Source: Pyrenula massariospora (taxonomy: Eukaryota > Ascomycota > Eurotiomycetes > Pyrenulales > Pyrenulaceae). From it: 64,000 nucleotides of DNA. Location: NCBI GenBank assembly GCA_021030905.1, contig JAGFMI010000014.1:124001-188000 (forward strand). Direction: 5' to 3'. Position numbers and translations under genes: made by a program. Of this stretch, positions 45,220 through 56,271 are shown piece after piece. The notes below the pieces were generated by a model that saw only the letters and a program-made list of their open reading frames with translations, did no database searches and had not been told where the DNA came from. Within the stretch, counting starts at the first letter, position 1; every line of letters begins with the position of its first letter.

Positions 45220-46172
45220 ATGGACGGATCGCGCCCAGATCCTACCCAGTATTGCCGAACGGAACTGTGGAGAATCCTTGACGCACTCGAACAATCTTCC
45301 GGTAATCTAAACTCTCATACAGATTCTGCGAGGAATATCATCAGTCATCTTGAAGCGGCAAATTTCTTGCAGACCCCAATTGGACCGGAGCAGCTTCCTT
45401 GGTTCGTCTCAAACTTACAACATATCGCGTACCTTGACCCTGATTCTGGCGGCATCCGCGACGTAGCGGAATGGTGTGTCGCGCAATGGCTGCGCCTGTT
45501 ACAAATTAACCCGCAGATGCTGGAGGCATTGAAAGGTGCGTGTACTTTGCCTTGAAAGTAGATCATTTCTTACTCAACGATACCGGTCGTTAACACTCAG
45601 CAGGACTCGGACACGCCTGGCTTTTGAGAGCTCAAGGCGCCCTTGCGCGCATCCATCGAGAAGAAGGAAGCTCCTCCAGTGGACTCAGTAGCGGACGCCC
45701 CCCATCCAGTCAGAACCATGCCTACACCTCCATCGACGAGGCTCGAGATGCTGCTCGAGCCGTTGCTGAAGCCGACGCCCGCATCAGTACAGCTGATTAT
45801 GTCGAGGCACGTGGCATCTTGGTGCCAGCAACAGAGTATTTTTCAAGAGCCGTACAGGTAGCGGAAGCCCAGGACGCAATTACTGGTGAATTGCTGTCAC
45901 TAGTACGTAATTACGTGCTCTGCATCACTTTTCTGGCTAATTTATGAACAGAGCGCGGAAGCTTACATGAGCCTTGGCAATGTCTCTCACTCGACTGTGA
46001 ACGAAGGCTATTTTCGGCAGGCTATAGCGTATCTTAGAAGAGCCTCCGATATATCGGGCTACACGCTGTCGCCATATCTTCAACAGTTTGTCAAGCATCT
46101 TCTGTTCTGTAATACAACACTCTTTGCTAAGATCTTTTTAGTTATCTTGATGACTACGGGCGGCTGCTCTAA
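45220..46172 (+). CDS. Conserved-looking helical protein, unknown function
   Basis: Exons 45220-45535, 45604-45902, 45952-46085 and 46142-46172, introns 68, 49 and 56 nt, give 259 residues ending in HYLDDYGRLL. I do not recognise the family by name. The protein is soluble, mostly helical and rich in Ala/Leu/Arg, with an N-terminal block (ELWRILDALEQSSGNLNSH), a middle WLLRAQGALARIHREE helix, a Ser-rich loop (residues about 125-145), and three helix pairs at the C-terminus (AEAYMSLGN, YFRQAIAYLRRASDISGY) that resemble tetratricopeptide repeats. TPR-like proteins serve as adaptors. The last exon is just 31 nt, found by following the frame into a T-rich acceptor; the unspliced frame would add about 70 unlikely residues. 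Confidence 0.65.
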
Positions 46173-46448
46173 CGGGCGATCTCGCCACTTTCAATTGACA
46201 GTATATCTGATTTGGGAGCAAAAAGCATGGAAGCGTTATGTATTTCCTGGAGATACCCCACAATGGGCGATATGGAATTCATGGGTTAATCAGCACCGAC
46301 CTGGTGTGGTATAGCGATTTGACGGGCATTTATGAGCGGAATTTCATGGGAAATTTGTGCATAAGTCTAGGTAACAACTACGAAGAGTTTTGGACGAAGG
46401 CTTCGGAAGCTAGCAGATGCAGGACATCTAATATCTGCAATCTCAACT

Positions 46449-47444
46449 TCATTCCCTCCATCTCACACCCCAGTCCCCTTTAGCAAAGCTTGACTCCACG
46501 ACTTTTCCGTTCATTACAGCTTCGCAGAATCTCCGTGTTTTCTCATGCTGCTGGTGACTTTCGCCATCTACTTGTAGAGCTTTTCCTCTATTGTTCTTGG
46601 TGCTGGGCGCATTCGGACTAAGTAGACCCTGAGATAGGGGTTTCTGTATCTCAAATCCAAAAGCGCAGCCTCGCCTAGCCGCCCGCTTCACCATCTCCTT
46701 TTCTTCAGCACGCTTCTGACCTTCTCTGCGTTTGTCGATTTCTTCAAGTGTTTCGCTGGTGGGACTGCTTGGCTTATGTTTCCCACCACGGCCAGCCTCG
46801 CTGTGAAAATCAACTACGCTATCGGCATCCTCATTCTCGTCACCATCTTCCACGTCAATACTCTCCCACTTCTCTTCCTGGCCAGGAATTCCTCGCGAAT
46901 CCTCTACTGTGCGAAACACCAACTTTTGTACCATGCTACACGGCACCAAGACTCTCGAGTCTCCTGCTTTGCCTGCGATAACACTTCGACCTTCTGACTC
47001 AGACCCCTCCAGTAATTTGGCGAACACTCCCTCGATGTCTCGATCTGTACTCCCTGGTTTCTTTCGCCGACACCTGTGCGAACAGTACTTCACCTCGGCG
47101 CCCGCGTGCTTAAGGTTGGTCCGTTTCTTACCTATAATACCATCAAGATTCGAAATGAAAAGGAAGAGCTGAACAGGAGCTAGGTACAACATACTCATAA
47201 TGCGGCCACAAGTGTGGCAATATAAAGGTGGAGAAGTGGGATTTGCGGTCAAGTACAGCGGTGGCGGAATAGCTTGGGATTTAGAAGGTCGAGACCAGGA
47301 ATCCATCAATGGCAATGAGAGGGAGAAAGATCGACAGGGAAGATACGAGGGTGGGGTAGCTATAATTGGCAGCTTAGTGAAGGGGCCTGATAGCTGCTTA
47401 GTCAATAGTGCTCGAAAGCTCGTCAGATCATGTGAGAATGACAT
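46449..47444 (-). CDS. Fungal protein with a CxxC...CxxxC zinc-binding-like motif
   Basis: Exons (minus) 47195-47444 and 46449-47131, a 63-nt intron with a perfect GTATGT donor, 310 residues. The intron splits a probable zinc-binding unit: CHTCGRIMSKKRTNL then KYCSHRCRRKKPG, spacing C-x2-C-x20-C-x3-C with many basic residues. The middle is acidic (DVEDGDENEDADSVV), and the C-terminal part is a charged helix (DKRREGQKRAEEKEMVKR) followed by CAFGFEIQKP and FCEAVMNGKVVESS, which look conserved. I do not know a name; a nucleic-acid or ribosome-related role would fit the basic zinc unit. The start is uncertain: the first 46 residues look like a mitochondrial presequence or leader, and the second Met (47306, MDSWSRPSK) is an equally good start. 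Confidence 0.65.
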   Translation of the reverse strand: MSFSHDLTSFRALLTKQLSGPFTKLPIIATPPSYLPCRSFSLSLPLMDSWSRPSKSQAIPPPLYLTANPTSPPLYCHTCGRIMSMLYLAPVQLFLFISNLDGIIGKKRTNLKHAGAEVKYCSHRCRRKKPGSTDRDIEGVFAKLLEGSESEGRSVIAGKAGDSRVLVPCSMVQKLVFRTVEDSRGIPGQEEKWESIDVEDGDENEDADSVVDFHSEAGRGGKHKPSSPTSETLEEIDKRREGQKRAEEKEMVKRAARRGCAFGFEIQKPLSQGLLSPNAPSTKNNRGKALQVDGESHQQHEKTRRFCEAVMNGKVVESSFAKGDWGVRWRE

Positions 47445-47975
47445 AGAATTGCTTGATGAGATTTCAATATCATTTGACTGTTGATAAATGGTAAAAAATA
47501 GACCCTCTGATGGTTGAAGTAAGGCATGGTGACGTCATTTTCAAGCCTGCGAACTATGGGTAGAAGAGCCTGTTAGTCAGGAACTAGCATGAGAGAGAAA
47601 TGGTAGACTTAAAATTTCAAGCCCGATATCGTATCAAGGGTATTTTGTCGAACGCCCTGTTAGGAGTGACATCCTAGCCCTTAAAGGGTGATTAAACACG
47701 AGACGCGCCTCGACGCGGCCGCGTTCCCCGCACCATTTTCGCGATTGCCTGATCATCTACGCATGTGCATCACAGCCCTCATAGGTAAATTCTCCATCAA
47801 CAACCAGAGCCTCGTCAATCAACGTAAAGAATCACAACGACATCTATCTTAAGCTTCTTAGAGCCTCTATTGCGCCTTGATATTTTCGAACACCTTAGGC
47901 CACACTTGCTGAAGCTATTTCCAATCTCCGAAACTACCACCCACAAGTTCTTTCGTTCCAAAGCTTACCTCCACC
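47445..47975. other. Divergent spacer upstream of PCNA
   Basis: Holds the PCNA promoter and leader, including the cell-cycle-box cluster listed next. No gene. Confidence 0.5.
47703..47743. promoter_or_regulatory. MCB/SCB-like cell-cycle boxes upstream of PCNA
   Basis: Three ACGCG cores: 47703-47707 and 47713-47717 on plus and 47720-47724 on minus, followed by CGCGAAAA on the minus strand at 47736-47743. ACGCG is the core of the MluI cell-cycle box bound by MBF, and CRCGAAAA the SBF-type box. They lie 235-275 bp upstream of the PCNA start, and PCNA is a classic MBF target in yeasts. Confidence 0.55.
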
Positions 47976-49018
47976 AGTACGTATCTCAATCGCTGATATG
48001 GGCGAAAATACTAAATGGTGATAGTGCTTGAAGCTCGCCTTGAGCAGGCTGCCCTGCTCAAAAAGGTCAACTCCCATCTTTAATCCCAGCGCATGTAGAT
48101 CTAATCCCACGTTTAGGTCGTCGATGCCATCCGCGATCTCGTCCAAGACTGCAATTTCGACTGCAACGACAGTGGCATCGGCCTCCAGGCCATGGATAAC
48201 TCGCACGTCGCCCTTGTTTCCATGAATCTAAAAGCCGAAGCCTTTTCCCCATTCCGCTGTGACCGCAACCTTGCCCTTGGCATCAACCTATCTTCCCTCA
48301 CCAAAGTCCTCCGTGCCGCTCAGAATGAAGACATTCTAACCCTCAAAGCTGAAGATGCGCCAGACGTCGTGAACCTAGTATTTGAGAGCAGTGAAAGCGA
48401 CCGACTGAGCGAATATGATATCAAGTTGATGGATATTGATCAGGAGCATCTAGGCATCCCCGATACGGAGTATGCAGCTACAGTTGAGATGCCCAGCACA
48501 GAATTCCAGCGAATTTGCAGAGACTTGATGGCGATGTCTGAGTCTGGTACACACATCACACTCCTCAACGTCCCGCTGTTCTCCGCAGCTGACATGCCCT
48601 ACAGTCGCCATCGAAGCCACAAAAGAGGGCGTGAAATTTTCCTGTCAAGGCGACATCGGCAACGGCAGCGTCACCATTCGCCAGCACTCCAATGTCGACA
48701 AACCTGAGCAAGACGTTTCCATCGCCCTCACCGAGCCAGTCAACCTGACCTTCTCCCTCAAATACCTTAGCAACTTCTGCAAGGCTAGTGGTCTTAGCTC
48801 GAAGGTGAAGCTGTGTCTGAGCCAGGAGGTGCCGCTCTTGGTGGAATATGGATTGACCGGGAACAGTTTTCTGAGATTCTATTTGGCACCAAAGGTATGT
48901 CATAGATTCCTGCAGCTGCTCTTATGCCCGTCATATCCGACCCGATTTCTTGGCATATGTGTTTTAGTCCTTGAGGTAATTCTAACTACGGCGTCGGCAG
49001 ATCGGCGAAGACGAGTGA
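47976..49018 (+). CDS. PCNA: Proliferating cell nuclear antigen (sliding clamp)
   Basis: Exons 47976, 48025-48065, 48117-48546, 48605-48894 and 49001-49018 give 259 residues, the normal PCNA length. The start codon itself is split: its A is the last base of the first exon (47976), followed by a GTACGT donor, a 48-nt intron with an ACTAAAT branch, and TG at 48025. The product reads [20 protein letters not shown], then [20 protein letters not shown], and ends [13 protein letters not shown]. The clamp trimer encircles DNA and holds polymerase delta, ligase and FEN1. The interdomain loop region ([16 protein letters not shown]) and the C-terminal APKIGEDE that bind PIP-box partners are intact. Other introns are 51, 58 and 106 nt. 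Upstream MCB cores suggest G1/S expression. Confidence 0.96.
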
Positions 49019-49616
49019 GGCATTTCAAGGCGGAACATGGAAAAGGCGGAAGGAAGGGGCTGAAGCGGAACAGTGCGGAATAAGACCCACAACTGTTGCG
49101 GCGTCAATGTGTTCAGGAATAGACGGTGACGAATATTCAAAGAGTCAGGTAGCAAAGTCTATAGGGTACTAGTTCAAATGATCGGCGGCTTAAGTTGCAA
49201 GCAATTGTCTCATTCATGACCCTGTGTTGGTAAGCTACGCGGCGCACGTTAGGTACCTCCGGATACTTCCATGCAACATAACGCATTCACACCGAAAGCG
49301 TGATGACCCGAGGCGAACTTCGAAGTCAAAACATGGACGATCTATGTTTGAACGGGCAAATGGTAAGTTATGATAAACTACCCTATAGGCGCGCAAAATT
49401 AGTGTTCCGCCCCTATGGAATCCTACGAACCGACGTACGTGCGTAATGTGGAATTGAATACGATGGATGAGATGAAAGCCATCTCGATATGCTGGATTGT
49501 ACAGCCTTGATGAGTATGGCAATTGTTCTTACGACGTTCTTCCCTTGGCATGATCACATAGTTCCGGAATTTGTGTGTTATCATCGACAATGGTTGGTAT
49601 GACTCCGGTCAACTCC
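49019..49616. other. Intergenic between convergent genes, 0.6 kb
   Basis: The 3' flanks of PCNA and of the peroxidase gene. Nothing recognised. Confidence 0.5.
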
Positions 49617-50503
49617 TCAGAGTGACATCAAGGGATTCTGCTCCTCACTGTGTTCCATATCTCCTACCGTGCCGACCACATTCGGCAACTCATCCTCAAT
49701 CGCCTTTGCCATGTTTGAAAGGATAAACATCAAGGACTGGAAATTTGTCTCATTCTTCGGCGTACGCCACCCCTCCTTGAAGGGTAATCTCTCCTCCTCT
49801 GCAGCCTCATTAGTACTCGACGCACACACATAACATCTACTAGCGCCGGCATAAGGTCAGGTTGAGCCCACTCACCAAACAAAACCCTCACAAACTCCAC
49901 CGGCACCTCCCCACTCTCGTTATCCACCATCGTGCTCAAATACAGCGGCGTCTCCGTGTGACTCGCAAACGCCTGAAACGCCGTGTACGTGAAATTCGCA
50001 TTCTGCCTCCGACTCTGATTGATCCGATGCAACCTCGCCTTCGCCGCCGCCTCCACCGTGACCACCCTGCTCCCTCGGAAAAACCTTAGCACCGTGTCAA
50101 ACACATCCTGCCGGAATGTGTGCGCGTCGTGGCCCGGCTCCGCAAAATCCGCGCGCGAAAGCGATCCGTCGTGTTCGATGACGTTGTGTTTGTTCAGGTC
50201 GTCGAGGTTGAAGACGCCGAGGGTGGGGTCGGCGGCGGTGCTCAGGCCGCCGAGGGCGGTGGCGGTTGAAACATCAAGGCCGATGTTGAGGGACTCCTTG
50301 AGCACGGCTTGGAGGAGGGGGACGGAGAGGAATTTGCCGGAGCGCGGGAGGATGGCGTGGTTGGCGAGGGAGTTGAGGCCTGGGCAGGGGCCGCGGACTT
50401 CGCCGGGGCGAGGGGGGTGCCAGGCGGTGAAGTCGAGGGGGGTGGTTAGAGGGAGGAGGGGAAGGAGGGCGAAAAGGAGATTGGGGAAGGAGGAGAAATG
50501 CAT
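49617..50503 (-). CDS. Secreted heme-thiolate peroxidase (chloroperoxidase/peroxygenase family)
   Basis: Exons (minus) 49876-50503 and 49617-49798, with a 77-nt intron that contains a TACTAAT branch site, give 269 residues. A signal peptide (MHFSSFPNLLFALLPLLPL) precedes the proximal heme motif GPCPGLNSLANHAILPRSGK, whose Cys40 would be the thiolate ligand. The block HNVIEHDGSLSR and the following acidic helix are the usual distal side. The C-terminal exon restores LFEEERLPFKEGWRTP, the familiar end region of the family. Members use hydrogen peroxide for halogenation, epoxidation or hydroxylation; substrate unknown. The size fits the short peroxygenase group. It is GC-rich compared with its flanks and stands apart from any visible secondary-metabolism genes, so a pathway role cannot be claimed. 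Confidence 0.9.
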
Positions 50504-52969
50504 ACTACGATCTTCAGGTACAGGAGGAGCGGGGGTCTTGTGATTTTAGGTGAAAACGTAGGAAAGAAGCGCAGAGCAATTTTCAGAGGGTTCCTGGGAA
50601 TAGCGACTTAATGAACATTTCTTACCAGCCTCCATCCCACCGGTATTGAATCAGCTCTCCAGACATATTGGACGGCCTGAACTTGGTTTCCTGGTCGGGC
50701 ACGGCAGCTTTTCAGCTCAGGTCTCCAAACTAAAGATCTTGTCGTTCTGTTTAAGATCTCTAGTGTGCCTATTGTAGCTGGTATCGTGGGGAACTCATTC
50801 ATGATTGTTTTTGTAACCGATGTTATTGGTCGTTCAGGTCGAGGGTGCACAGATATTAGTCAGATCGTTGTTCGGATAGTAAAGAGAAAGAGCCTCCAGC
50901 CCCTGTTTGAGCGGAAGCGCTAACGTAAGCGACTTAGAAAGGGCTAGTAGATTTCCAAGCACTCGACTTCGACTTCTTTGTCAAATAAGTCGAACAATGT
51001 CTCGTAAGAGATTAAACGTTGAAAGGTCCCAAGACGCTCGTCACCTTCGGGCGGTATCGAAACGAAGACCGTAGATGATCTGTGACAAAAGGTATAACGG
51101 TAGGCCAAGATCGGTTAAAATTTTAGCTTAAGCTTCGCACGTATCTCGTGAGACACCATTGTCCCCATGACTTGAAGATGGAGATTGTTGGCTCTGAAAT
51201 CTGCCCCTTGAAATAGTCGGTTGATGAATAGTTGAAATGCTGATATTGACTAAGTTATCCATGTCAACGCTCAATGCTGATACCTAGCAAAGAGACGGCG
51301 TTGAGCTTTACTACCGCAGAAGGCAAGGAGAAATTTTCCCGAGGCCAGAGGTACCTAGTCATTCTAATGTTGCATCTGAGAAGAAGGTAGTGCTATTAGC
51401 TCGAACTCTTTAACTAGCACCACAATGATCATTCGCAGCTCGCTTCCAAGATCCCCACCAAGCTTTGCACTGGCTTTGATCTTGAAGTTGCTAGCTCATG
51501 ACACTGATAGAAACTCTTGACTCGAGCGAAGACAGCGCTTAGTTCCTTTACCTTAACGGGAGATCCTACGAGAGGCGATGTCTTCTGGACCGGGCCTTGC
51601 CCATACATCAGTGAGGGCTCTGACCTGAAGTCCATCATCATCCCGCCGGGGCAAACATACCAGAATCAATCCCAACGATAACCACTTCGACAGAAACAAC
51701 CCCGTCCCAAGCGGATCATGCTTTTCTTTGGAAATCATATCACTAAGGGCGACGTCTAAAGTACCGCACAAAATTATTGCGACAACAAAGACCGTCAAAA
51801 GGGGCAAGTAAATGTGGAACTGGACAATGAGTGGCTGGCCTGATTGGCACGGTGTTCTAAATCTAACCTCTCGAAAGACATGTCTGCTAGAACTCAGAAC
51901 TCAAGATCGATGCTCAAGCATGCTAGGATGCTATGCAGCAAGCTATTCTTACTCTTCACTCGTTCCAACCCCTCTCCTGCTCCGCCCCTTTTTTATTGCG
52001 CTGTTCACAGAACCCCGTCCAGGTGCAGACGTGAGCGACAGGGCGGGCAATCTTATGGAGAAAAATAAAATGCTGGCTGCATGACCTTTGCATGGCACGC
52101 GACCGTCTACGAATCTCTGTAATTTCTCTGCGCGGATGACTACAATGGCATTAAAAACCGCTAGAGCCAAAAGATGGGCTGTGCCAGCATGATCTACCAT
52201 AGCCAAAAAGGAGTGTTTTCTTGTCCCCCGTTTCCAATTTCTTAGTTCCTTTCAAACCCGCAGTGATCTCTGCTCAAGAGTGTCAGATCACGTCAAGGAT
52301 GATGCATTGGACCTTGTCCCTTCTGATGCGCCGATGACACTTATGAAGACTTGAAGCGCTTTTCATCAACTCTTAGCGGTTGCCAGACATATTTGAACCC
52401 ACGGAGAAAGACCTGGAGGAGAAATTCTAGAGTAAATCGCAAGAGTCGTTAAGATGTTTTGATTTTATACGGAATAATATCAACAGTTCTGCAAGAGTTT
52501 TGCAGCACAGCGATTTGTCAGCTCTGTGTCACTATGGACAAAGTGGATGAAATGAGCATTTCTTTGATGCACTGATGTAGAGCGTTCGAGATTTAATGCA
52601 GTGTATCTGGCACTCCTTAGCCCTGTGTCTGGCGTTGCATCTTAGCTAGGGTTAGGATCTTCGTTCCCGTGCCGTCTTCTAAGCCTTAGAGCTTAGCCAC
52701 GTAGCTGTTTAATAGCAAATCTGGACACAGGGTTTACTTATTCTAATGAATTAACGTTCGTTAAAGGGATTATGTAGATAGCTTGATGAAAGTCGGTCAG
52801 CTAGTATGCGCCAAGCACTGATGCTGTGATGTCACATAACTTTTAAATTATGATTCAGAATCCGTGTGCTTCGACTTTTAACGGACACTGCATTCGATCA
52901 CATTATCCATTAGATTTTGATTCCCTAGAGATCTAATTCGCGTCACTTAGAGAATATAGAGCAGCTGCG
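50504..52969. other. Gene-poor interval, 2.5 kb
   Basis: One stretch looks coding-like: minus strand, about 51620-51815, with two hydrophobic segments (LLTVFVVAIILCGTLDVAL and a later FLSKWLSLGLIL), followed by a good GTATGT donor. I found no start exon in phase and no family, so it may be a relic or part of a membrane protein gene that I cannot model. The rest shows nothing. Confidence 0.35.
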
Positions 52970-54363
52970 ATGTCGACTGACCCACCAACGCCCGCAACCC
53001 GAGTTCTGGCCATCGCTAGCCATGTAGGAGCTCACCGCTGTGCAAGCTCGATGCGATTCAGCTGACTCTTGCGTCGAAGGTCGCCTACGGGTGAGTCCCG
53101 AGCAGAACTTTCAAGACCATTTTTGATGAGAGCCGTAGATATGTCGGTAATACAATGGCAACCTTTGTCCTTCAAGCACTTGGTTGCGAAGTCTCGGCGA
53201 TTAATACAGTGAACTTTAGTCAGTTGGCCTTCCTTTCGCAATGCTGAGAGTTACCGATACGAGGATGTCAAGGCAATCATACGGGCTATAGGCAATTCAA
53301 GGGAACCAGGACACCAGTACAAGAAATCCGGGACCTTTACGACGGGTTAAAACAGTCATATCTCACCGACTTTGATGTCTTATTATCCGGCTACTCCCCT
53401 AGCGCAGAGACTGTTGAGGCCGTCGGCTTCATAGCTAGAGATTTAAGGTATAAGGCTACGACGAAGCCCGGGTCATTTTTCTGGGGTATGGCGAAAAACC
53501 CTTGCTAGAAATGAGAGTCTACTAAAGGCTGATACGCAAAGTCCTGGACCCTGTGATGGGCGACCAGGGCAAGCTATACGTCCATGATAGTGTTGTGCCT
53601 GCCTACAAAGAGCTTCTCCCTCACGCGGACCTGATCCTACCCAACCAGTTCGAGGCCGAGTACGTCAATGTCTTTTCATTCTGCTAGGCCGAACTAACCA
53701 TGACCATACAGAACTCTCTCCGGCGTAACAATCAAGTCTCTATCTACCCTCAAAGATGCAATCTCAACCCTCCATACGGAATACCGCGTCCCTCACATCA
53801 TCGTTACCTCAATCCATCTCCCCACCGGCCCTTCCCTGTCCGAAACGCCCGAAAACCCAACCCTCACCGTCGTCGGCTCATCCGCCCTCAGCGACGACAC
53901 CCCTCGCCTATTCCGGATCACCATCCCTTCCCTCCCCTGTTTCTTCTCCGGCACCGGCGACATGTTCGCCGCGCTCCTGATCGCCCGCCTACGCGAAGCC
54001 TGCGCCGCCGCCAACCTCCTCCAAACCGCGTCGTGGATGCCAGACGACAAGACCCCAGCCACGGAGCTGCCGCTGGCCAAAGCGACGGAGAAGGTGCTGG
54101 CGAGCATGCAGGCAGTGCTAGAGAAAACGATCGAGGCGAGGGATCGGGAGATGGAGGGGATGCGGCGGGAGTTCAGCGGGGTGCTGGATGTGGATGGTGA
54201 GGAAGGTAACGGGGCTGCAGGCGGAGAGGGCCAGGGGGAGGGCAAGAGAATGCACCTCGCAGAGACGAAGGCAGGGGAGGTGCGGGTGGTGAGGAACGTG
54301 AGAGATCTGGTGGAGCCGGATCTGCGAGGCGGGGCGTACAAGGCTTTGCCGCTGGATGTGTGA
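52970..54363 (+). CDS. Pyridoxal kinase
   Basis: Six exons: 52970-53023, 53080-53090, 53139-53218, 53273-53485, 53542-53659 and 53712-54363, 375 residues. The second exon is only 11 nt (GTCGCCTACGG), yet it is needed: it restores ASHVAYGYVGNTMATF, a signature of the family. Further landmarks are SNHTGYRQFKGTR, LLSGYSPSAETV, VLDPVMGDQGKLYV, ILPNQFEAETLSG and the ribokinase-type anion hole FSGTGDMFAALL, which contains the catalytic Asp. The enzyme phosphorylates pyridoxal, pyridoxine and pyridoxamine in the cytosol (salvage of vitamin B6). A Glu/Gly-rich insertion lies near residues 270-340 (EMEGMRREFSG, then GEGQGEG), as in other fungal copies. Introns are 48-56 nt. Confidence 0.93.
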
Positions 54364-55180
54364 GAGGGCAATAAGGATGAGTAGGGCGGCGTCCGGATAT
54401 GCTGTTCGGTTCTTCACACGAAGTCATGGTTCAACCCATACCCCTTATAGATTTCCTCCACCGCTGTAGTCGACCTTTCAGAAAACCTTGAGATCCGTTC
54501 ATTTCGTCCAAGACCCCAAACGCCAGCTTTCCGGTTTCATTGCTGACCTCTCCTTTTCTTTATCTTACCGTCAATCATCCCGGCTCTGCTTCAGAGTCGA
54601 CCTTCATTGTAAAATCGCTGTTCTAATCTAGATTAAAAAAACAAATCAACCCATTGTCCTATTTTCCTTGCGCTCGTCTCCGTAATCTCGTCACAACCTC
54701 GGCTGCTTTCTCCGGATGCACTCTGTTGAAACCGTAAGGCCTTCTGTTGATGTCCTAGTTGACTCGATGCTCAGTGACCTCGTTCGAAAGGTGAGCTGCT
54801 GGTTCGTTGGCCCTTTGTGGGAGGCTCTTTTCTGAAATAAATTATGTCGTGTAGGACCACTGGTATTGTTGCCCGAATCTGTGCCGTAGATGGGTATTAC
54901 TAAGCCTCGCGGTTGGTAGAAAAACGAAACAGAGGCGTCAGGATCATCATGTGCATTCGAGGCTCAAGTTTCGAGGGGCAGCAGCTTTAGGCCACTTCTT
55001 TTGAACATCTCTCTCACCGACAGAGCAAGATTCTCTCACCAGGTGACGACTTTCTACAGTATAGGACTTCTAGGCGCGTCTTGGGAAGGTGCTCGGTAAG
55101 GAGGAGGGGGGTATTGCAAAACCCTCCTTCGAAATCTTTCTAGTATTAATGCTCTCTATTATGTTGCTCTAACTCATACC
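54364..55180. other. Intergenic between convergent genes, 0.8 kb
   Basis: The 3' flanks of pyridoxal kinase and dUTPase. No gene supported. Confidence 0.5.
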
Positions 55181-56035
55181 TTAGCCCGTACTCCCAAAAC
55201 CGCCAGCTCCTCTCACACTCTCCTCTAGCTCTTTTACCTCGACGACTTCCGGGGTGTAAATCTGTGAGTGAAGTCACCATGTTAGCTACCAAATGTCTAC
55301 CTTGAGGATGTGATGGATCGGATGAATATATTGAGAGCTTATGCCTTACCCTCTCGAGCACCAACTGCGCGACTCGCTCCCCAACCTTGACCTCGAAGTC
55401 CTTATCCGAATGATTGAACAGCAATACCTTTACCTCTCCGCGGTAGTCTGCATCGATGACTCCAGCCCCTGTGTCAATGAAATGCTTGCTTGCTAGACCT
55501 GAGCGCGGTGCCACTCGCCCATCTATAATTCAATTCGATTCAGCTAGTGCGACACTTAGATAGAGGAAGAGAACACCATACAGGTTCCTTCTGGTGTAGC
55601 GACCGCCAGTCCAGTTTCGACGAGTACCTTCCCTCTGGAAGGGACAACAGTGTCATTAGAGGCGTAGAGGTCGTAGCCGGCAGCAAAGGCGGAGCCACGA
55701 GTGGGGGCTTTGGCAGTGGGTGTGAGCTTCTTGACGAGGAGAGGAGGGGCGGCAGAGAGAGGTGCCACAGCTGGAGCGGTGGACATTGTCTGTTGGGCTT
55801 TGAGAGCTGCGGTGTGTATAGCAGAATTTTGGGGCGCGGAGGTGGAAGGTTTGGTACGTTTTGCAAGCGGAGAAGCTGGGAGAGACGGTGGCTCGTGAAC
55901 TGTAGTTGATGGTGCTTTTGTTTCTGTCGTTGCAGGTGGAGTGGAAGGTCGGGTCATGCTCTGACAGTGGACTCTACTAATTGATGTGTGTAGCCGTCGT
56001 TGTGTGAATCGGCGTGTAACAGCGCTGGACAGCAT
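55181..56035 (-). CDS. DUT1: dUTP diphosphatase (dUTPase)
   Basis: Exons (minus) 55582-56035, 55350-55522 and 55181-55261, introns 59 and 88 nt, give 235 residues. All five trimeric-dUTPase motifs are present: [46 protein letters not shown] and the C-terminal lid [10 protein letters not shown]. The enzyme turns dUTP into dUMP, which keeps uracil out of DNA and feeds dTMP synthesis. The first 26 residues ([20 protein letters not shown]) look like a mitochondrial presequence, while an in-frame Met at 55957 (MTRPSTPP) gives a 209-residue form, so two compartments may be served from one gene. A Ser/Thr/Pro-rich linker precedes the catalytic core. Two MluI cell-cycle boxes lie about 40 bp before the first ATG. 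Confidence 0.95.
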
Positions 56036-56074
56036 CCGCTCGAAAGGCAGCAAAACACATCCAGCTTCTGGGAG

Positions 56075-56089
56075 ACGCGTTCGACGCGT
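56075..56089. promoter_or_regulatory. Two perfect MluI cell-cycle boxes upstream of dUTPase
   Basis: ACGCGT occurs at 56075-56080 and 56084-56089, nine bases centre to centre, in the 236-bp spacer between dUTPase and the divergent phosphotransferase gene. This palindromic hexamer is the MBF site found before replication genes in yeasts, and dUTPase is a known kind of target. Their closeness to the first dUTPase ATG hints that many transcripts begin downstream of it. Confidence 0.6.
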
Positions 56090-56271
56090 TAAGGGCCTCT
56101 TGGCATCTCCAATTGACGTCGGAACGTGTGGGGGCCAGAAATACGCTCCCCGCAAAGTAGACCGAGGCATCTCCAGCTCCAGGGCCGAAGTGCTGTAAGA
56201 CACCATCGAAATGATTCTTTGGCCACATCTTCGCCGGTGGAGCTTTAATGCTTTGATGAAGCACGTCAGAG

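Noticed and set aside
52647-52656. TAGGGTTAGG, resembling telomere repeat
   Set aside because: Only about one and a half repeat units, easily chance; no subtelomeric context.
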